This document shows positions 1 to 6,446 of a stretch of 10,622 nt of DNA, piece after piece. The notes under the pieces were generated by a model. That model ran no database searches. It had not been told where the DNA came from and saw only the letters and a list, made by a program, of their open reading frames with translations. The DNA lies in NCBI GenBank assembly GCA_030592625.1, contig JAUVIY010000065.1, positions 1-10,622 on the forward strand, written 5' to 3'. The position numbers and the translations under genes were made by a program. Source of the stretch: Spirochaeta sp. GTDB taxonomy: Bacteria > Spirochaetota > Spirochaetia > DSM-2461. Position 1 is the stretch's first letter. Each line of letters starts with the position of its first letter.

Positions 1-254
1 ACACCATTGAGACGACCCTTGCCGTCGGTAACATAGACATAACGACCGTCATGTCCCAGAGTCGGGCTTGTACCGCTTCCGGTATTGCCGATGAGGGTTT
101 CAAAGGCGATCTCGAGGCCATCCATACCAGGGTCGATGCCGTAAAGAACCGTCTCATCAGATTTGCGCCCGGTGGCAATAATATAAATACGGCCGGTTGC
201 GGGATGAACACAAGGTGTATTGGCCATCTCCATATCCAGTCCGAAAATGGCGTC
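1..254 (-). pseudogene. Continuation of the beta-propeller lipoprotein after the in-frame TGA (partial at window edge)
   Basis: Reading on past the TGA in the same frame gives 84 uninterrupted codons of protein-like sequence, beginning D-A-I-F-G-L-D-M-E-M-A-N-T-P and holding blade motifs 'VHPATGRIYIIATG', 'TLIGNTGSGTSPTLGHDG' and 'GRYVYVTDGKGRLNG'. These have the same style as the blades upstream of the stop, so both parts belong to one propeller. No frameshift is needed to join them; only the TGA codon separates them. No ribosome-binding site or convincing start follows the TGA, so independent translation of this piece is unlikely. The gene runs off the left edge, so its full length is unknown. 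I infer a single ORF broken by one stop codon. Confidence 0.75.
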
Positions 255-1019
255 TCAGGTTTCCCGGATAAACGGTTCGTATACCAGACCGGTAAACAGT
301 CCCGGCGGGGGAATCGCCGAGGGGGGTCCTTTCACTCCCGGGAGCTGGAGGAGCGGATAAGCCAGGCTTCCGTTGTGTCGGTTGAACACCCCGACATTTC
401 CGTCACCGAAGGCATATCCAACTAGATCCGAGGTGAGTATGAACGCCGAGAAACCGATACGGTTCACACCGATTTCCGGAAGGTTGATGGTCCAGAGTTT
501 CTCTCCATCGGAAGCTCGGTAACGCCGGAGCTGGTTTGCATCCGCCAGGTAGAGATCGTCGTCGTCACCCAGGACCGGAGCCGACACAAAGGCAGCGTAG
601 TCCAGATCGTCGAGGTTCTCCATAGGCTTCGATGCCCAGCGCAGATTCCCGAATCTGTCGAATGAGTGCAGATGGGACCGGCTCGGGCCTCCGGCAGAAG
701 TGACGTAGACATTACCCGAAGCATCGACCGTGGGTCCCATGAAAAAATTCTCCCCTTCCAGGGCGTACCAGGAAGGTACAATGGAATCCGGTGACGGATA
801 GGGCACGTAGTCGGAGTTTCGAGTGTCCCTATGGGCGCCCGGCCAGGGAGACTCGGTATATGGACCATCATTCAGAGCAACGGAACCCGGCGGCAGAGGG
901 GCGACTTCAATATTCATTGTCGGTATTCGACTACCGCAGGACGCGAGGTTCAACGTAACAAACAGAACCGAAAAAGCAACAAACGATTTCTTGAGTAAAT
1001 TCCAAACACAGTCAGTCAT
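255..1019 (-). CDS. PQQ-like beta-propeller lipoprotein, part upstream of an in-frame TGA
   Basis: Predicted exported lipoprotein of the PQQ/quinoprotein-like beta-propeller type, probably membrane-anchored and involved in binding or scaffolding. No enzyme activity can be assigned. Seen: residues 1-28 form a lipoprotein signal with a charged and hydrophobic stretch and a lipobox L-A-S-C, lipidated Cys at residue 28. After it come propeller-blade repeats with the typical pattern 'GPTVDASGNVYVTS', 'SAPVLGDDDDLYLAD' and 'YRASDGEKLWTINLP'. The ATG at 1019 is preceded by a strong GGAGG four bases upstream, which fixes the start. The 254-residue reading frame ends at TGA (255-257), but the same frame continues as clear propeller sequence to the window edge (see 1-254). 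It is therefore either a nonsense-inactivated gene, a sequencing error, or a recoded stop. It follows a LOG-family gene on the same strand but has its own candidate promoter. Confidence 0.8.
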   Translation of the reverse strand: MTDCVWNLLKKSFVAFSVLFVTLNLASCGSRIPTMNIEVAPLPPGSVALNDGPYTESPWPGAHRDTRNSDYVPYPSPDSIVPSWYALEGENFFMGPTVDASGNVYVTSAGGPSRSHLHSFDRFGNLRWASKPMENLDDLDYAAFVSAPVLGDDDDLYLADANQLRRYRASDGEKLWTINLPEIGVNRIGFSAFILTSDLVGYAFGDGNVGVFNRHNGSLAYPLLQLPGVKGPPSAIPPPGLFTGLVYEPFIRET

Positions 1020-1051
1020 AGAACCTCCGGGGACAAAGAGATTATTACCGA

Positions 1052-1081
1052 ATGATACGGTGAACGTGATTAGTCGGACAA
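1052..1081 (-). promoter_or_regulatory. Candidate sigma70-type promoter of the lipoprotein gene
   Basis: On the minus strand TTGTCC (1076-1081) and TATCAT (1052-1057) are separated by 18 bp. They match the -35 and -10 consensus at 4/6 and 5/6 positions. The site lies between the LOG stop codon and the GGAGG ribosome-binding site, leaving a short leader. Prediction by eye only. Confidence 0.4.
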
Positions 1082-1104
1082 TGCCTGCTGTATATTCCAG
1101 GTAT

Positions 1105-1707
1105 CTAAGATTGTACCCGGGTCGATGGCTCCAACTTGTCCCATTTCAGTCCCTTGGGGGGATTCCAATTCGTCATTTTTACCAGGAGTGTCTCCGGATC
1201 AGCATCGACAAGAAGTGAGTCTCTCTGATTGCCCCGCAGGAAACCTTCCGAGGTCATACCATCCAGGAAGGTCAGCAGGGGATCGAAATAACCCTTCACG
1301 TTGAGCATGGCCACCGGTTTCGCATGGTAGCCCAGCTGGTTCCAGGTCCAGGCCTCAAAGGTTTCCTCCAGTGTACCGATGCCTCCCGGAAGGGAGATGA
1401 AGGCATCGGAAAGCTCGTACATCCGGGCTTTGCGTTCGTGCATGCCGGGAACGACTTCCAAAGTAATGCCTTCCTGACCGGGGACATGGTCTGCAATGCG
1501 CTTCGGGATGATGCCTGTCACCTTGCCGCCGCCGTCACGAACCGCCGTGGATACAAGGCCCATGAGGCCGATGTTACTCCCACCGTAGACCAGGTTCAAA
1601 CCGCGGCGCGTCAGGAGGTCACCCAGAATCCGGGCTGCATTTCCATAAATCGGATCGGTTCCTGTGCCGGAACCGCAGAATACACAGATCGATTTCAACT
1701 CATCCAT
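1105..1707 (-). CDS. LOG-family (TIGR00730) nucleoside 5'-monophosphate phosphoribohydrolase
   Basis: Cytosolic Rossmann-fold protein of the LOG (lysine decarboxylase-like) family. Characterised members cleave the N-glycosidic bond of (cytokinin) nucleoside 5'-monophosphates, releasing base and ribose 5-phosphate. In most bacteria the physiological substrate is unclear. Seen in the 200-residue protein: N-terminal 'CVFCGSGTG' (residues 8-16), 'YGGSNIGLMG' (41-50), 'MHERKARM' (89-96) with the family Arg/Lys pair, and the signature 'PGGIGTLEE' (107-115) with its catalytic Glu. Length is normal for the family. The Trp-rich C-terminal tail (about 180-200) is less conserved. The ATG at 1707 lacks a Shine-Dalgarno sequence; instead an extended -10 element ends six bases before it, suggesting a leaderless mRNA. 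The old 'lysine decarboxylase' name for this family is not appropriate. Confidence 0.93.
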   Translation of the reverse strand: MDELKSICVFCGSGTGTDPIYGNAARILGDLLTRRGLNLVYGGSNIGLMGLVSTAVRDGGGKVTGIIPKRIADHVPGQEGITLEVVPGMHERKARMYELSDAFISLPGGIGTLEETFEAWTWNQLGYHAKPVAMLNVKGYFDPLLTFLDGMTSEGFLRGNQRDSLLVDADPETLLVKMTNWNPPKGLKWDKLEPSTRVQS

Positions 1708-1713
1708 GGCGCC

Positions 1714-1722
1714 ATCATACCA
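1714..1722 (-). promoter_or_regulatory. Extended -10 element for the LOG gene, possibly giving a leaderless transcript
   Basis: The minus strand reads TGGTATGAT, a TGn-extended -10 with a 5/6 hexamer. Exactly six bases separate it from the ATG, so transcription would start at or next to the start codon. No Shine-Dalgarno sequence precedes that ATG. Confidence 0.4.
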
Positions 1723-1843
1723 GAATAAGCTTGAACTGTTCCCGGGCCGACTCGGAGTTATGAATCTACGGCAGTTTTACGCCGGGATGTGGACAGCGCC
1801 GAATTCAACCGCGAAGGGGTTCCCCGAGGCTGGGCTTTGTTGA

Positions 1844-1891
1844 CTTGTCGGGATTGTTCCTCGGCTGACGCCTGCGGTATGACCCATAATC
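1844..1891. repeat. Intergenic hairpin repeat, copy 1
   Basis: This 48-bp segment matches 8536-8584 at roughly five positions in six with a single 1-base gap. It begins CTTGTCGGGAT and ends CATAATC. It folds as a hairpin: the outer arm GGG-A-TTGT-T-CC (1850-1860) pairs with GG-T-ATGA-CCC (1876-1885), partly through G·U pairs, and the inner arm GGC (1863-1865) pairs with GCC (1870-1872). No T-run follows on either strand, so it is not a simple intrinsic terminator. Shorter shared blocks, CCGTTCC and TTTCGGGA, follow both copies. It resembles REP-like dispersed intergenic repeats in kind; I do not recognise the family. Confidence 0.7.
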
Positions 1892-2007
1892 ACAGTCGCG
1901 CTGTTTGCAATTGCCGTTCCTTTCGGGATGGCCGGTAGTAGCTGTCGTGACTTCGACATGGTGATCGGTTATTTCTATATTGGTAGTCTTTTATTCGATA
2001 TCCTGAG

Positions 2008-2032
2008 ATTGTGTCCGCATTGCGGACACAAT
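2008..2032. repeat. Perfect 25-bp palindrome (12-bp arms, 1-bp centre)
   Basis: The left arm ATTGTGTCCGCA (2008-2019) and right arm TGCGGACACAAT (2021-2032) are exact reverse complements around a single T. Symmetry stops at the next base on either side. There is no T-run beside it, so it is unlikely to be a terminator. It has the form of an operator for a dimeric regulator or of a recombination or cruciform site. It lies in a gene-poor stretch just before a decayed gene end and about 240 bp upstream of the acyltransferase start. Confidence 0.75.
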
Positions 2033-2056
2033 TGGGCTGCTGGAAATGGAGCAGTA

Positions 2057-2221
2057 CAGGAAAAGGCCGCAGCAGCCGTTGAGTACTGCAGACATGCGTC
2101 GGACTTCACCACGAAGAACAACGGCAAACCCTGGCAGTATGTTATCATTCCCCACAACGTTGTTTTGGCAAACATGGGATTGAAAACGCTGGCTATGAAG
2201 TACCTTTACAAAAACAGTTGA
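2057..2221 (+). pseudogene. 3' remnant of a restriction-type (type III Res-like) helicase gene
   Basis: From 2057 the frame reads 'QEKAAAAVEYCRHASDF', then 'GKPWQYVIIPHNVVLANMGLKTLA', and ends at TGA 2219-2221. The pattern of aromatic/charged helix, G-K-P-W-x-Y-x-x-I-P-H and an N-M-x-L-K segment matches, as I remember it, the extreme C-terminus of DEAD/DEAH-box restriction subunits of the type III Res type. The ATPase motifs and endonuclease domain are absent: the frame upstream (1928-2056) is not recognisable and contains the 25-bp palindrome. I read this as the surviving tail of a deleted restriction or defence gene rather than a working small protein. The family call rests on motif memory and is moderate. 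Confidence 0.5.
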
Positions 2222-2268
2222 AGGGGCGAGTCCTTGACCATTATCCCACGCTCCATCAACCTGTTCTC

Positions 2269-2943
2269 ATGACCTTCAAAGAACACCTGGTTAACGGCGT
2301 CGTCTCGTTATTCTTATGGCTTACCTGCAAAGTGGAAGTCGAAGGTTTGGAAAAGATACCACAATCCGGACCGGCCATCCTTATTACCAATCACACCACG
2401 AACTCAGAGGGACCGCTTTTCTACATGAGTCTCCGTCCTCGCAGAACCATCGCCCTGGCCAAGCAGGAACTCTGGGATAATGTCTTCACCCGGGCGGCCA
2501 TGGAGGCCTGGCAATCCATTCCGATTGACCGGGGTGGTATGGATATGAAGGCCATCCGCAGCTGTTTCAGTGTGCTGGATGACGGGAATTTCCTCTGCAT
2601 CGCCCCCGAAGGAACCCGCAGTAAAACCGGTGCCCTCAAGAAGGCCATGCCCGGTACGACGTTTTTCGCCTCTCGTCAGGGCGTTCCGATTTACACGATG
2701 GTGCAATGGGGTCTTCTCGATCTGTCTTCAAACATGAAGAAATTGCGAAGGACAAAAGTGCATCTTCGCTGCGGCGATCCCTTCATCGTGGAAAAGGCCG
2801 GCGGGGGTAAAATCAGGGCGGAAGACAGGGTAAAGATGGCCGATGAAATGATGTACCGCCTCGCGGAGCTGCTTCCCGAAAAACTGCGTGGGTATTATGC
2901 GGATCCGACCGGGAAGACTTCGGAGTTTGTGAAAGAGCTGTAA
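2269..2943 (+). CDS. PlsC-family 1-acyl-sn-glycerol-3-phosphate acyltransferase-like protein
   Basis: Membrane-associated acyltransferase of the PlsC/LPLAT family. Members transfer a fatty acyl chain from acyl-ACP or acyl-CoA to lysophosphatidic acid or a related lysolipid. Seen in the 224-residue form: a hydrophobic N-terminus (about 8-20), motif I 'NHTTNSEGP' (41-49) with His42 and the acidic residue as Glu47 rather than the usual Asp, motif II 'IPIDRGG' (84-90), motif III 'APEGTRS' (112-118) and motif IV 'GVPIYTM' (138-144). The C-terminus has the usual basic, helical character. The frame is open upstream to a TTG at 2218, which overlaps the preceding stop codon and has no ribosome-binding site. 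I prefer the ATG at 2269, though it also lacks a clear Shine-Dalgarno sequence. The paralogue and exact substrate cannot be told from sequence. Confidence 0.88.
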   Translation: MTFKEHLVNGVVSLFLWLTCKVEVEGLEKIPQSGPAILITNHTTNSEGPLFYMSLRPRRTIALAKQELWDNVFTRAAMEAWQSIPIDRGGMDMKAIRSCFSVLDDGNFLCIAPEGTRSKTGALKKAMPGTTFFASRQGVPIYTMVQWGLLDLSSNMKKLRRTKVHLRCGDPFIVEKAGGGKIRAEDRVKMADEMMYRLAELLPEKLRGYYADPTGKTSEFVKEL

Positions 2944-3030
2944 TGGGGCCGGTGACTCTTTATCCACATCGTAAGTATCCGCCGGATCCAGATATTACAC
3001 TTCATTTATTTCTGAATAGGATAATGCACT

Positions 3031-3492
3031 ATGAAAATAGATGAGTTTGTGAAAAGAAAAGTTTCAAAATACTATTGGAACGATGAAATAAATTGTGCAA
3101 CAACAACACTGGAGATTTTATCAGAAGCTTTTGGTATCGAATTGAACAAACAAATAGTTAACGCGGCTATAGGTATGCATGGTGCAGGTGAATACGGTGC
3201 TCAATGTGGATTAGTTGAAGGAACTCTGATGTTTCTGGGTATTTATGGAAGGGAACATATTATTCCTGATAATATAATAATTCAATCTTGTAGAGAATTT
3301 GCCAATCTGTTTGAAAATGAATTTCATAGCTTACAATGCAGTATTTTAAGGCCAGAAGGGTTTCATCCTGACAATCCACCACACATATGTGAACCGCTTA
3401 CATGTAAAGCTGTTGAATTTTCGATTAAATTTATTTCAACTTTGAGAGAAGACCTGAAACAAAAGGAGCGTATAAATAAACGTTCCACCTGA
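3031..3492 (+). CDS. C_GCAxxG_C_C family (putative redox/metal) protein
   Basis: Small cysteine-rich cytosolic protein (153 residues) matching the C_GCAxxG_C_C family. Its biochemical role is not established; family proteins are suspected to bind metal or act in redox chemistry. Seen: Cys22 ('NCATTT'), Cys59 in the glycine-rich signature 'GAGEYGAQCGLVEG' (51-64), then Cys87, Cys103, Cys120 and Cys125 ('HICEPLTC', 118-125). All motif cysteines appear present and the length is typical, so it looks intact. The start has AGGA nine bases upstream. It is strikingly AT-rich with A/T-ending codons, unlike every neighbour, which suggests recent horizontal acquisition. It converges with lon, whose stop lies only 13 bp away, with no clear terminator between them. 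Confidence 0.85.
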   Translation: MKIDEFVKRKVSKYYWNDEINCATTTLEILSEAFGIELNKQIVNAAIGMHGAGEYGAQCGLVEGTLMFLGIYGREHIIPDNIIIQSCREFANLFENEFHSLQCSILRPEGFHPDNPPHICEPLTCKAVEFSIKFISTLREDLKQKERINKRST

Positions 3493-3505
3493 CCTTATGT
3501 ATTTT

Positions 3506-5914
3506 TCAGCTCCGGGTCGATCCATCGGAACCGGAATCTCCGGTAGTTTCATCTGTAGAAACCAGGGTCTCCGCCGGTGGGATATCCACGTCCAGCGCCG
3601 CTTTGAGAAGTTCTTCGGCGGTTTCCACCGGGGTGAACTCCAGTTCCTTCCGGACATCTTCGGGGATATCCTCGAGGTCTTTCTCGTTCTCCACCGGCAG
3701 GATCACCCTCTTTGCACCGGCACGATGAGCGGCGATTACTTTTTCCTTGATGCCTCCTACCGGCAGCACCGCACCGCGCAGGGTGATTTCGCCGGTCATG
3801 GCCGTGGCCGGTGGAACGGCTTTAGCCAGAAGAAGGGAGGCAAGGGCGGTGATGATGGTAACCCCCGCCGACGGTCCGTCCTTGGGTACGGCTCCTGCCG
3901 GGACGTGGACGTGGATGTCGTTTTTCAGGAAGTCCACCGGACCGGCCAGGTGTCCCAGCCGTGAGCGTACCAGGCTCAGGGCGATGGATGCCGATTCCTT
4001 CATCACATCCCCGAGCTGACCTGTGAGTGTGAGGGATCCCTTGCCGGGCATGATTCCGGCTTCGACGAAGATAATGTCCCCGCCGACGGGGGTCCAGGCC
4101 AGACCGGTGGCCACCCCCGGCAGACTTTCCTTCCTCATGTCATCCAGCCGGATCTTCGGCCGCCCCAACAGGTCGTGAAGGTTCTCAGGCTTCACGATGT
4201 AGGGAAGTTCAACCTTGCCTGAGACGATTTTCTCCGATGCGGCCCGGGATATCTTGGCCAGCTGCTTAGCCAGTCCCCGGACACCGGCTTCACGTGTGTA
4301 CTTGTCGATAATCACCTTCAGAGTCTCTTCACCTATTTCCAGACGCTCGCCGTCCAGGCCGTGCTCATTCAATACCTTGGGAACCAGGTGATCGGCAGCG
4401 ATTCTGAGTTTCTCGTGATTGGTGTATCCGTTCACCTCGATGATTTCGGTCCGGTCCATGAGCGGGACCGGAATACCGTTTTTGCTGTTGGCGGTCCCGA
4501 TGAACAGGACGTCCGAGAGATCGTAGGGAATCTCCAGGTAGTGATCGGCGAAGGTCACATTCTGCTCGGGATCCAGTACCTCCAGCAGAGCGCTGGTAGG
4601 ATCCCCTGCAAAGGATGAGGACAGTTTGTCGATCTCATCCAGAACAAAAACAGGATTACGTTTTTCCGCCTTACGCATGCAGGCGATGATGCGGCCCGGA
4701 AGAGAACCGATGTAGGTACGTCGGTGTCCCCGAATTTCCGCTTCGTCCCGAACTCCGCCCAGGCTGGCCCGAACGTAGGGGCGGTTCAGGGCTTCAGCAA
4801 TGCTCTTGCCAAGGCTCGTTTTCCCGGTTCCGGGAGGCCCCACGAGCAGGAGGATAGACCCCTGTTTCTCTTTCTTGAGTTTCATCACCGCCAGATGCTG
4901 TATGATGCGCTCCTTCACTTCTTTCAGGCCGTGATGATGGGCATCCAGGACCCCACGGGCTTTATCCAGATCCACATCTTCTGCCTCGGCGGCCTTCCAG
5001 GGCAGATCCAGGATGAGATCCAGGTAGTTGCGGATCATGGAGGCTTCGGGATTGTTCTTTTCCATGTCCTCAAGCCGTTTCGCTTCCCTCAATGCGATTT
5101 TCCGGGCCTCGTCCGGAAGTTCTGCCTCATCGATACGGTCCAGGTATCTTTTCTCGCCTTCGGAACCCGACTCATCCTCTTCTCCGAGTTCCTCCCGGAT
5201 GGCTTTGAGCTGCTGTCGGAGCATGTGCTCCCGGTATGATTTGTTGGTCTGTTCAGAAGACTTTCGGGCGATTTCCAGCTGCATCTCGATGGAGTTTTTC
5301 TGGATGAGCAGTACGTCGATGAAGCGCAGGGCACGGTCGCGATGGGAATCGATTTCCAGCAATTCCTGCTTCTCGGCGACCGACATGGGAATGTATGGCA
5401 TGGTGGTCGCCATGATCAGATCGATGGAATCCATTTTGAGAATTGGATTGATCAGAGCCTCGGCTCCCCGGAAGTTCTTACTCATCTCCCTGATGGCATC
5501 CAGAGCGAAACTCACCATCTCGGAATGACTCTTCTCGTCCAGGTCTTCGACGGAATCCAGGGGAGTCACTTCTCCAACGGGAACCAGGGCGACGGCTTTA
5601 TCTATAACGATACGTTCAACTTTCACCCGGGAATCAGCACGGAAAATGAGAACGGCTCCGTCGTCGGATTTGTGCATTCCTGAGATTTCTCCCGAAACAC
5701 CGACGGGATAGAAGGCGCCGGTAGGACGATCCTCTGCACCATGACCGGATTCGTCCAGGGTGAGGGCGAGGGCTCTTGTCCGGCCCGAGTTCATGCGGTT
5801 TTCCAACGCGTTGGAAATAACGGCATCCACTTTCACTTTAGTGGTGACTCCCGGAAATATGACGGCATCCTCGATGGGAATGATGATTGTATCGTTGACT
5901 GTCAGGTCTGACAT
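3506..5914 (-). CDS. lon: ATP-dependent protease LonA
   Basis: Cytosolic AAA+ serine protease that unfolds and degrades damaged and regulatory proteins, assembled as a hexamer. The 802-residue length matches LonA. Seen in order: N-terminal substrate-binding LON domain (about 8-205), a coiled-coil/helical linker (about 205-300), AAA+ module with Walker A 'GPPGTGKT' (359-366) and Walker B 'VFVLDEID' (422-429), arginine-containing sensor regions, then the protease domain with catalytic Ser682 in 'PKDGPSAG' and Lys725 in 'GGIKEK', 43 residues apart as in E. coli Lon. The C-terminal 20 or so residues form an acidic Ser/Thr/Gly tail absent from the core fold. The ATG at 5914 is preceded by GGGAGG at good spacing. 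A TATAAT lies upstream. No CIRCE or sigma32-type heat-shock element was recognised. All catalytic motifs are intact. Confidence 0.97.
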   Translation of the reverse strand: MSDLTVNDTIIIPIEDAVIFPGVTTKVKVDAVISNALENRMNSGRTRALALTLDESGHGAEDRPTGAFYPVGVSGEISGMHKSDDGAVLIFRADSRVKVERIVIDKAVALVPVGEVTPLDSVEDLDEKSHSEMVSFALDAIREMSKNFRGAEALINPILKMDSIDLIMATTMPYIPMSVAEKQELLEIDSHRDRALRFIDVLLIQKNSIEMQLEIARKSSEQTNKSYREHMLRQQLKAIREELGEEDESGSEGEKRYLDRIDEAELPDEARKIALREAKRLEDMEKNNPEASMIRNYLDLILDLPWKAAEAEDVDLDKARGVLDAHHHGLKEVKERIIQHLAVMKLKKEKQGSILLLVGPPGTGKTSLGKSIAEALNRPYVRASLGGVRDEAEIRGHRRTYIGSLPGRIIACMRKAEKRNPVFVLDEIDKLSSSFAGDPTSALLEVLDPEQNVTFADHYLEIPYDLSDVLFIGTANSKNGIPVPLMDRTEIIEVNGYTNHEKLRIAADHLVPKVLNEHGLDGERLEIGEETLKVIIDKYTREAGVRGLAKQLAKISRAASEKIVSGKVELPYIVKPENLHDLLGRPKIRLDDMRKESLPGVATGLAWTPVGGDIIFVEAGIMPGKGSLTLTGQLGDVMKESASIALSLVRSRLGHLAGPVDFLKNDIHVHVPAGAVPKDGPSAGVTIITALASLLLAKAVPPATAMTGEITLRGAVLPVGGIKEKVIAAHRAGAKRVILPVENEKDLEDIPEDVRKELEFTPVETAEELLKAALDVDIPPAETLVSTDETTGDSGSDGSTRS
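5800..5817. repeat. Perfect 18-bp palindrome inside the lon coding region
   Basis: TTTCCAACG (5800-5808) is followed directly by its reverse complement CGTTGGAAA (5809-5817). It lies about 100 bp inside lon, in codons for the N-terminal domain (about residues 33-39). It could be an intragenic operator, or chance within coding sequence. Confidence 0.5.
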
Positions 5915-5935
5915 GCTTGCCTCCCGTCGGTATGA

Positions 5936-5941
5936 ATTATA
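5936..5941 (-). promoter_or_regulatory. -10 box upstream of lon
   Basis: A perfect TATAAT on the minus strand sits about 20 bp upstream of the lon start and just before its GGGAGG ribosome-binding site, within the 91-bp gap after marR. The -35 region is weak (TATGTT at 17-bp spacing), so activation or a different sigma factor is possible. Confidence 0.45.
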
Positions 5942-6005
5942 TATATTTCGGTAATCGAAACATAATCACGGAGCAGGGCGGGGTCCAGTGAAATGTCAGG
6001 AATGT

Positions 6006-6446
6006 CTATTTTGTAACGATCTTCTTGAGCAGTCTCAGGAATTCGTCCTGTTCATCTCGAGTCAATCCCGAAAGGATGTCATGACTCACCATTTTTCTGG
6101 CGGCGCCGCGTCGTTTCCATGCTTCAAGCCCCGTTTCCATGAGCCCCACCCGGATGACCCGCCGATCGTCATCGTCGCGTGTTCTTTCAAGCAGATCTCT
6201 GGAAACCAGTTTATCGGTGATACCCGTCAGTGTGCTCATGGCCAGTCCACTCGACTCCGTCAGATTCCCCATAGTGAGAGGACCCTTTGCGGCCAGAATT
6301 TCCAGAATATTCAATTCGTTTTCATTCAGACAGGTGAGGGGAGATCCGGAACAGGCATGGCTCATGGAATTGTGCCGTTTTTCCAGGAACGCCTGTATGA
6401 GTTTCTCGAGCGTAATTGAACACGGATAATCATCGGGCTTTTTCAT
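6006..6446 (-). CDS. MarR-family winged-helix transcriptional regulator
   Basis: DNA-binding repressor or activator of the MarR family, acting as a dimer and usually released from DNA by small ligands or oxidation. Seen in 146 residues: N-terminal dimerisation helices, winged HTH with 'LTMGNLTESSGLAMSTLTGI' (57-76) including the recognition helix, and the wing 'RDDDDRRVIRV' (90-100) that carries the family's D-x-R signature. It also has C-terminal helices ending at residue 146. Cys9, Cys32 and Cys39 lie in the N-terminal half and could allow redox sensing, but this is speculative. The ATG at 6446 follows a GGGAG-type ribosome-binding site and overlaps the end of ada by 17 bp, so it is co-translated with ada and the upstream transporter gene. 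Autoregulation of this operon is the natural inference. Confidence 0.93.
   Translation of the reverse strand: MKKPDDYPCSITLEKLIQAFLEKRHNSMSHACSGSPLTCLNENELNILEILAAKGPLTMGNLTESSGLAMSTLTGITDKLVSRDLLERTRDDDDRRVIRVGLMETGLEAWKRRGAARKMVSHDILSGLTRDEQDEFLRLLKKIVTK

Larger units (their letters stand above)
1708..2056. other. Gene-poor intergenic stretch
   Basis: No credible gene is seen here. The stretch holds the LOG promoter region at its left end, hairpin repeat copy 1 (1844-1891) and the 25-bp palindrome (2008-2032). Short open frames on both strands (for example minus 1777-1959) lack family resemblance and a ribosome-binding site, and they overlap the repeat. Confidence 0.6.

Noticed and set aside
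223..257. Firm selenoprotein call for the lipoprotein
   Set aside because: The hairpin loop is too close to the UGA for a standard bacterial SECIS and no propeller selenoprotein is known to me, so it is kept only as a finding to test.
1777..1959. Minus-strand 60-codon open frame
   Set aside because: No ribosome-binding site or family resemblance, and it runs across hairpin repeat copy 1.
2011..2034. A C-P-H-C-G-H peptide in the frame 1928-2221 that looks like half a zinc ribbon
   Set aside because: It is encoded by the perfect 25-bp palindrome, has no second Cys pair, and lies in the unrecognisable part upstream of the helicase-like tail.
2218..2268. TTG at 2218 as the acyltransferase start
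   Set aside because: It overlaps the preceding stop codon, has no Shine-Dalgarno sequence, and the extra residues do not look like the family N-terminus.
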